DNA from: Blastocatellia bacterium UBA7656
GTDB taxonomy: Bacteria > Acidobacteriota > Blastocatellia > UBA7656
Reading direction: 5' to 3'
NCBI GenBank assembly: GCA_002483445.1
Contig: DLHY01000142.1
Location: 1 to 64,000 of the forward strand
DNA: 64,000 nucleotides
The notes beneath the pieces were generated by a model that was not told the DNA's origin, ran no database searches, and was given only the letters and a program-made list of their open reading frames with translations. How positions within the stretch are numbered: position 1 is the stretch's first letter; each line of letters begins with the position of its first letter. Made by a program: the position numbers and the translations under genes. This document shows, piece by piece, positions 59,660 to 64,000 of the stretch.

Positions 59660-61306
59660 ATGGGCAAAATAAATCAGTCCGAGGCATGGAAAGCTCTCGA
59701 AGTTCATCACAAGGAAATCTCAGGCAAACACATGCGGGATATGTTTGCCCAAGACCCCGACCGCTTCAATCGTTTCTCGCTTCGATTCGGCGACATCCTT
59801 TTGGATTATTCGAAGAATCTCGTCACGACGGAAACCCTTTCGTTGCTCTTCGATCTTGCGCGCGAGGCCGGTCTGAAAACCTGGATCGAAAAAATGTTCG
59901 GCGGCGAGAAGATCAACATCACCGAGAACCGCGCCGTCCTCCACATCGCTCTTCGCAATCGCTCCAATCGCCCCATTCTCGTCGATGGCAAAAACGTCAT
60001 GGATGATGTCAACGCGGTGCTTGCTCACATCCGCGAGTTCACCGAGTCTGTTCGCTCAGGCCGGTGGACGGGATATACGGGCAAGGCGATTACCGATATC
60101 GTCAACATCGGCATAGGCGGCTCAGACCTCGGCCCTGTCATGGCGACCGAAGCTCTCAAGCCCTACGGCAAGGAAGGACTGCGCGTTCACTTCGTATCGA
60201 ATATCGATGGAACGCACATCGCCGAGACGCTCAAACAGGTAAGCCCCGAAACCACGCTGTTCATCGTCGCGTCGAAAACTTTCACAACTCAGGAAACGAT
60301 CACCAACGCGCAGACGGCCAAAGAGTGGCTGCTCAAATCTGCCGGGGATGAAAGCGCGGTCGCAAAACATTTCGCGGCCCTATCGACGAACGCCGCTGAG
60401 GTGGCGAAGTTCGGAATCGACACGAGGAACATGTTTGAGTTCTGGGACTGGGTCGGAGGCCGCTACTCGCTGTGGTCGGCGATAGGATTGTCGATAGCTC
60501 TCTATATTGGCATGGATGATTTCGAAGAGTTGCTCACGGGCGCGCATCTCGCGGATGAACACTTCCGCTCGACTGAGTTCGAGAAAAACCTGCCTGTCGT
60601 GATGGGGCTGATGGGAGTCTGGTACAACAACTTTTTCGGCGCGCAGACGCACGCCATACTTCCTTACGATCAGTATCTCCATCGCTTCCCGGCCTATTTT
60701 CAGCAGGGCGACATGGAGAGCAACGGCAAGGGAGTCACCCGCGACGGAGAGCGGGCTGAGGTATCGACAGGCCCGGTGATATGGGGCGAGCCGGGGACGA
60801 ACGGTCAGCACGCTTTTTATCAACTCATACATCAGGGGACGAAAATGATCCCGGCTGATTTTCTCGTCCCCATCGAAAGCCACAACCCGGTGGGCCATCA
60901 TCACGAAATTCTGCTTTCGAACTTCTTCGCGCAGACCGAAGCTCTGATGCGCGGCAAGACCGAACGGGAAGTGAGAGCCGAGCTTGAGGCTGCGGGGATG
61001 AGCGGCGAGGAGTTGGAGAGACTCGTTCCTCATAAGCTTTTCACGGGGAACCGCCCGACCAATTCGATAATGTTTCAGAAACTCACTCCCCGGACGCTCG
61101 GCTCCTTGATCGCTCTCTACGAGCATAAAATTTTCGTTCAGGGCGTGATCTGGAACATCAACTCATTCGATCAATGGGGGGTCGAGTTGGGCAAGCAACT
61201 GGCTAAGGCGATATTGCCTGAGCTTGCCGGAGCGGGGAAAATTGCCACGCACGATTCGTCAACCAACGGGCTGATCAATCATTACAAAGATCAGCGCGGC
61301 AGATAG
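59660..61306 (+). CDS. pgi: Glucose-6-phosphate isomerase
   Basis: 548 residues. It interconverts glucose 6-phosphate and fructose 6-phosphate. Signatures: VNIGIGGSDLGPVMATEAL, IVASKTFTTQETI, GGRYSLWSAIGLS, MESNGKGVTRDG and NSFDQWGVELGKQLA. Full length matches the long E. coli-type enzyme. GGAGGAG four bases before the ATG at 59660 (MGKINQSEAWK) decides the start over 59648. Confidence 0.97.
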   Translation: MGKINQSEAWKALEVHHKEISGKHMRDMFAQDPDRFNRFSLRFGDILLDYSKNLVTTETLSLLFDLAREAGLKTWIEKMFGGEKINITENRAVLHIALRNRSNRPILVDGKNVMDDVNAVLAHIREFTESVRSGRWTGYTGKAITDIVNIGIGGSDLGPVMATEALKPYGKEGLRVHFVSNIDGTHIAETLKQVSPETTLFIVASKTFTTQETITNAQTAKEWLLKSAGDESAVAKHFAALSTNAAEVAKFGIDTRNMFEFWDWVGGRYSLWSAIGLSIALYIGMDDFEELLTGAHLADEHFRSTEFEKNLPVVMGLMGVWYNNFFGAQTHAILPYDQYLHRFPAYFQQGDMESNGKGVTRDGERAEVSTGPVIWGEPGTNGQHAFYQLIHQGTKMIPADFLVPIESHNPVGHHHEILLSNFFAQTEALMRGKTEREVRAELEAAGMSGEELERLVPHKLFTGNRPTNSIMFQKLTPRTLGSLIALYEHKIFVQGVIWNINSFDQWGVELGKQLAKAILPELAGAGKIATHDSSTNGLINHYKDQRGR

Positions 61307-61335
61307 TGACGCTCTGAATCGGTATTCGATGGAAG

Positions 61336-61821
61336 ATGTCTGACCCGGATTTCAGTCAGCCGAATGAAGGCAACAGCCGTGTAGCCGATGTATTGGATCG
61401 CATAGCTGATCTGCTGGAATTCAAAGACGACAATCCGTTCAAGATTCGCTCGTACCGTCTGGCTGCCGAAGCGGTCAGAGAGATGTCGCAATCCGTCGCT
61501 GAGATGGCTCGGCGGGGCGCGGCGGCATTGCAGGAAATCGAAGGCGTCGGCAAATCGATCAGCAGTCAGATAGCTGAGATCGTTCGGACGGGAACCTGTT
61601 CTCATCTCGAATCGCTGAAGCGGGAGATTCCTGAAACGGTTCTCGACCTGCTGCGGATCAGAGGAGTAGGCATAAAGACGGCGCAGTTATTGCACAGAGA
61701 TTTCGGGATAAGCAGTCTCGCAGATCTCAAAGCGTTTGCAGAAGGAGGAGGTCTTGAATCGGTTCAGGGGCTTGGCGATAAATTGATTCAGCGAATCCGT
61801 GATGAGGTGTCAAGGTTGTAA
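61336..61821 (+). CDS. Lone PolX N-terminal (HhH) domain, possibly truncated
   Basis: 161 residues matching the DNA-binding N-terminus of family X polymerases: VADVLDRIADLLEFKDDNPFKIRSYR (8-kDa domain), then two HhH motifs, IEGVGKSISSQIAEIVRTG and IRGVGIKTAQLLHRDFGI, and then ESVQGLGDKLIQRIRDEV. The polymerase and PHP phosphatase domains that make up the remaining about 400 residues are absent. The frame ends TAA 15 bases before a family A repeat. It may be a stand-alone DNA-binding protein or the stub of polX cut by rearrangement at the repeat. Confidence 0.75.
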   Translation: MSDPDFSQPNEGNSRVADVLDRIADLLEFKDDNPFKIRSYRLAAEAVREMSQSVAEMARRGAAALQEIEGVGKSISSQIAEIVRTGTCSHLESLKREIPETVLDLLRIRGVGIKTAQLLHRDFGISSLADLKAFAEGGGLESVQGLGDKLIQRIRDEVSRL

Positions 61822-62216
61822 GGTTCGAGACACACCTTCTCCTTCGAAAAGTCTGGAGTCGAGAGTCTGGAGTCTGGAGTCGGTTATTTGGAGTCATCAC
61901 CTGTTTTTCATTCTTTCCGAGCGTCGTCACTGAAGACCGGGAAGATTCCTCGGAACATGTACAGCAGGCTGCCAGCCTGCTGGTTCCCCGATTCTTCTAC
62001 TTTCAGGGCGCGAACAGGCTGGCCGACTGTTCTACCGGGCGACTCCACATTGCAGCCCGGAGATTTTCGGGACTTCGCTTTCAAGCGATCAGAGACAAAA
62101 GCTACTTGTGCAATCGAGGGAAGTTTGTAGTACAATGCGGGCGGAAAACTCCCCTGTGCCGCCGAAGTTGGGCGGCAAATCATTGAGACGTTTTGTTGTG
62201 GGCCATCTTCAGGCTA
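61822..62216. other. 395 bp without a gene; repeat plus small hairpins
   Basis: Besides repeat copy 5, the gap has a ten-bp inverted repeat CAGCAGGCTG-C-CAGCCTGCTG at 61962-61982 and GAACAGGCTGGCCGACTGTTC-like words (part, near 62016). Short open frames here have no ribosome binding site or recognisable protein. Confidence 0.6.
61835..61910. repeat. Heptanucleotide repeat family A, copy 5 (long form)
   Basis: About 75 bases nearly identical to 54695-54770, with three differences (for example GAGTCAT for GAGTCGT). It lies in the gap after the PolX-domain gene, with no gene facing it. Confidence 0.85.
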
Positions 62217-62552
62217 TCAGTAAGCTCTGAATCTGGTGGCCACCAGAAAGAACAGCGCGAGCAGCATCACGCCTGATGCCGGATCGAAGCCGGAGTCTCC
62301 GGTTTCAGGCGCATCGTCGGTTTGAGAAGGATCACGGGCGACGAGGCCGTAGCCACAGTTTGTTGCCTGTTCTTCCGGATCGCAGATGCACCCAGGGCAG
62401 CCGCACTGGCAGAATCCACCGATTGCAGTGCGACCAGCAATGGCTACGGTGTTGAATGGACTAGCGTCTGCTGCTTTGCGGTTTTGGGAGACTGAACAGA
62501 TAAACGGAAGCGCGAGTATGCAAAAGATCGCCAGAAATAATTTCTTTTTCAC
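62217..62552 (-). CDS. Small exported Cys-rich protein with C-terminal anchor
   Basis: 111 residues. A signal peptide (KKKLFLAIFCILALPFICS) is followed by a Cys cluster FCQCGCPGCICDPEE, then an acidic spacer, then a short hydrophobic C-terminus GVMLLALFFLVATRFRAY ending in Arg and Tyr. That tripartite end (spacer, hydrophobic, basic) resembles a sorting signal, though not a standard PEP-CTERM. GGAGGAAAG precedes the GTG at 62552; the TTG at 62567 is less likely. Confidence 0.7.
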   Translation of the reverse strand: MKKKLFLAIFCILALPFICSVSQNRKAADASPFNTVAIAGRTAIGGFCQCGCPGCICDPEEQATNCGYGLVARDPSQTDDAPETGDSGFDPASGVMLLALFFLVATRFRAY

Positions 62553-63657
62553 GGTTCTTTCCTCCAAAGATACGTACTTTGACTTTCAGTCTAAAATTAC
62601 TTCAGGCGGATTCTACCAGTATTTGTCCTCAGAGCTAATCAGGGAAAGCACGCTTCGTGATTTAGCGAACAACCTCATCGCTCTTGCTGACCAGAGCGTT
62701 TTCATTCGCTCTAACATCTCACTTGACCGGATAGGCGAGGCTTTACTCAATCTTCCATTGCCTGAAGTCTACAGAAACATAGGCCGCTATTATCAGGCAT
62801 GGAGCAGCAAGCGTTATGGGAACATTGAGAAGGCGCGGAAGTTATTCGAGCAGGTAAGTGAAGATGCCCCGCTTGTTTATCGAGCCAGAGCGTTGCAGGC
62901 TTTAGGAGCGACCTGCTTTGAAAGAGGCGAATTCTCTTCGGCTCTGCCATTTTATCTTGAGGCAGGGCGCATCGCTTCGCATAAGGAGTGTTCAAGCCTT
63001 GTCGCTCTTTTTCAGTCACAGTGCATGATCGCAACGTTGAATAGTATAGAAGGAGACCATCAGGGCGCAGTAACCTCATTGCGCAATCTGCTTCCGCTGG
63101 CGCGAATCGTGGCTTCAAAATTCCCATCCGTGTGGTTCGAGTTTCACAACAACTTCGCGGTTGAATTGATGGAAGCCGGGCAGTTTGAAGAAGCCCGATA
63201 TGCGTGCAATGTCGCGCTATCTTCGCCTTTCGCGCCGCTCTACCCGGAATGGAGCGAGACGGCCCGCGACCTTGACAGGAAAACCCGCCGACTGTCGCGG
63301 TCTGTGGTGTCGTTTTGCGATGTTAAGCCGTTGCCCGCAGAAACACGACCTCATCTTTTTGTCACGAAGCCGAAAGCGGACAATATCATTGCCCTTGAAA
63401 AAATCCGGCCTGCAAGCGTCGCTCCTGAATCATTTCAAAAGCCTGAGCGCAGGACGGCTGCCCGTATAATCGATTTTCCGATCAGATCACAGACGGCAGG
63501 CGGAGAAGATATCTTTGATAATCCGGTTTATCTCGACAAGCGATACGAGATAATGGTCACGGCGGTAGAGACAACCGATTTCAAACTCCTGGATGAGTTG
63601 TATGAAGCTTTGATAAGAAGAAGAATGACACCACGAGGCCCGCATTCGGAGCAATGA
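62518..63657 (+). CDS. TPR-like repeat protein
   Basis: 379 residues if it starts at the ATG at 62518 (GGAAG seven bases upstream); another start at about 62623 (TTG) is possible. The middle has TPR-like helical pairs: YYQAWSSKRYGNIEKARKLF, LQALGATCFERGEFSSALPF, FHNNFAVELMEAGQFEEARY. The C-terminal third is a non-conserved linker. It probably mediates protein contacts. The chosen start overlaps the divergent gene by 35 bases. The HTH gene at the right edge is convergent. Confidence 0.7.
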   Translation: MQKIARNNFFFTVLSSKDTYFDFQSKITSGGFYQYLSSELIRESTLRDLANNLIALADQSVFIRSNISLDRIGEALLNLPLPEVYRNIGRYYQAWSSKRYGNIEKARKLFEQVSEDAPLVYRARALQALGATCFERGEFSSALPFYLEAGRIASHKECSSLVALFQSQCMIATLNSIEGDHQGAVTSLRNLLPLARIVASKFPSVWFEFHNNFAVELMEAGQFEEARYACNVALSSPFAPLYPEWSETARDLDRKTRRLSRSVVSFCDVKPLPAETRPHLFVTKPKADNIIALEKIRPASVAPESFQKPERRTAARIIDFPIRSQTAGGEDIFDNPVYLDKRYEIMVTAVETTDFKLLDELYEALIRRRMTPRGPHSEQ

Positions 63658-63707
63658 TGCGCTCACTTGAAGTCGCATCATCGCTCGCCCTGCCTGAATT
63701 CAAAAGA

Positions 63708-64000
63708 TCATTTTGTTTTGTGGTCACGGTCGGAATCTGCCGGACGAGTGTTGAGAAGTTTTATCATCCTCAAAGCCCGCTCCAGGGATGTTGGCGTGAG
63801 TCTGGCCAGTTCCTGAACCAGTTCATTGAGTGTGCGGTTCTTCCAGCACTCGTTCATCAATGCGAGAATCGCATGATAGCTGGAGGAAGACAGGTCGCTG
63901 TTGTCCTCTCGGACTGCCACAGGCAGCCCGCAAGCCACTCTGAATATTTCCTCTTCAGGCACGCCTAGCCCTGACGCCAGCGCCTGCAGTTTTTTCACCG
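63708..64000 (-). CDS. XRE-family helix-turn-helix protein, partial at window end
   Basis: The visible 96 residues start LQALASGLGVPEEEIFRVACG, the C-terminal end of an XRE/HTH_3 repressor domain. The recognition helices would lie beyond base 64000. The C-terminal part ELVQELARLTPTSLERALRMIKLL is a helix typical of small regulators. The true start is outside the window, so partial. Regulatory target unknown. Confidence 0.7.
   Translation of the reverse strand, partial: VKKLQALASGLGVPEEEIFRVACGLPVAVREDNSDLSSSSYHAILALMNECWKNRTLNELVQELARLTPTSLERALRMIKLLNTRPADSDRDHKTK

Noticed and set aside
4833..61910. Possible CRISPR array in the repeat blocks
   Set aside because: Units are seven bases without spacers, dispersed over the window, and no cas gene is present.

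Overview
The window looks like a chromosomal segment of a Gram-negative, GC-rich environmental bacterium. LpxC (lipid A), a PBP1A-type enzyme, MurA and lipoprotein or exported genes show a diderm envelope. The overall style suggests Acidobacteriota, perhaps Blastocatellia: many small exported proteins of unknown function, dispersed heptanucleotide repeats, and an NHNGISE...QYGNQFRYRAKVRD-type protein tail. That placement is an inference from recognition, not from a search. Nearly everything is housekeeping. Genes are densely packed on both strands, and TTG or GTG starts preceded by good ribosome binding sites are common.

Layout. 1-3.2 kb is scarred: a decayed threonine dehydratase tail, an intact threonine dehydratase, a 36-codon stub of accD, and a PLP decarboxylase that may be acquired. 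3.2-6.4 kb holds a thiolase with a small partner, a lipoprotein and a phosphatase. 7.3-10.6 kb is an aromatic amino acid operon (chorismate mutase, DAHP synthase, Uma2 protein, prephenate dehydrogenase). It has a strong promoter and a leader with a small ORF ending in Tyr-Val-Tyr-Trp-Tyr. 10.6-21 kb carries a TraB-like protein, a HEAT protein, PBP1A, an AI-2E permease, topA and dprA. 21-25.8 kb holds a nitrilase-family enzyme, a selenocysteine tRNA, a second decarboxylase, a hotdog thioesterase and lpxC. 26-33.7 kb holds an Mrr-like nuclease, murA, small exported proteins, ribF and a metallo-beta-lactamase-fold hydrolase. 33.8-36.3 kb is accessory: a gene tail cut by an IS21-family remnant, then an unknown protein beside an EEP-fold nuclease. 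36.3-44.6 kb has a ClC channel, an AddB-like nuclease and a two-gene restriction-modification pair. 44.7-54.1 kb has mutS2, an esterase and the dnaG-rpoD pair. 54.1-64 kb has an AhpD-like gene with an in-frame UGA, an iodotyrosine-deiodinase-like nitroreductase, 3-hydroxybutyryl-CoA dehydrogenase, ndk, cysS, pgi and a lone PolX N-terminal domain.

The most notable result combines two features. An AhpD-family gene at 54157-54690 has UGA exactly where the second cysteine of the catalytic CxxC belongs, followed at the right distance by a small G-loop hairpin. A canonical tRNA-Sec with a long variable arm and encoded CCA lies at 22379-22476. Together they support a selenoprotein that automated calling would split into two ORFs. 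Other points of interest are the aromatic-rich leader ORF, at least five unrelated heptanucleotide repeat families in intergenic hairpins, two perfect 23-bp palindromes, a duplicated promoter block, and several gene stubs that record rearrangement.
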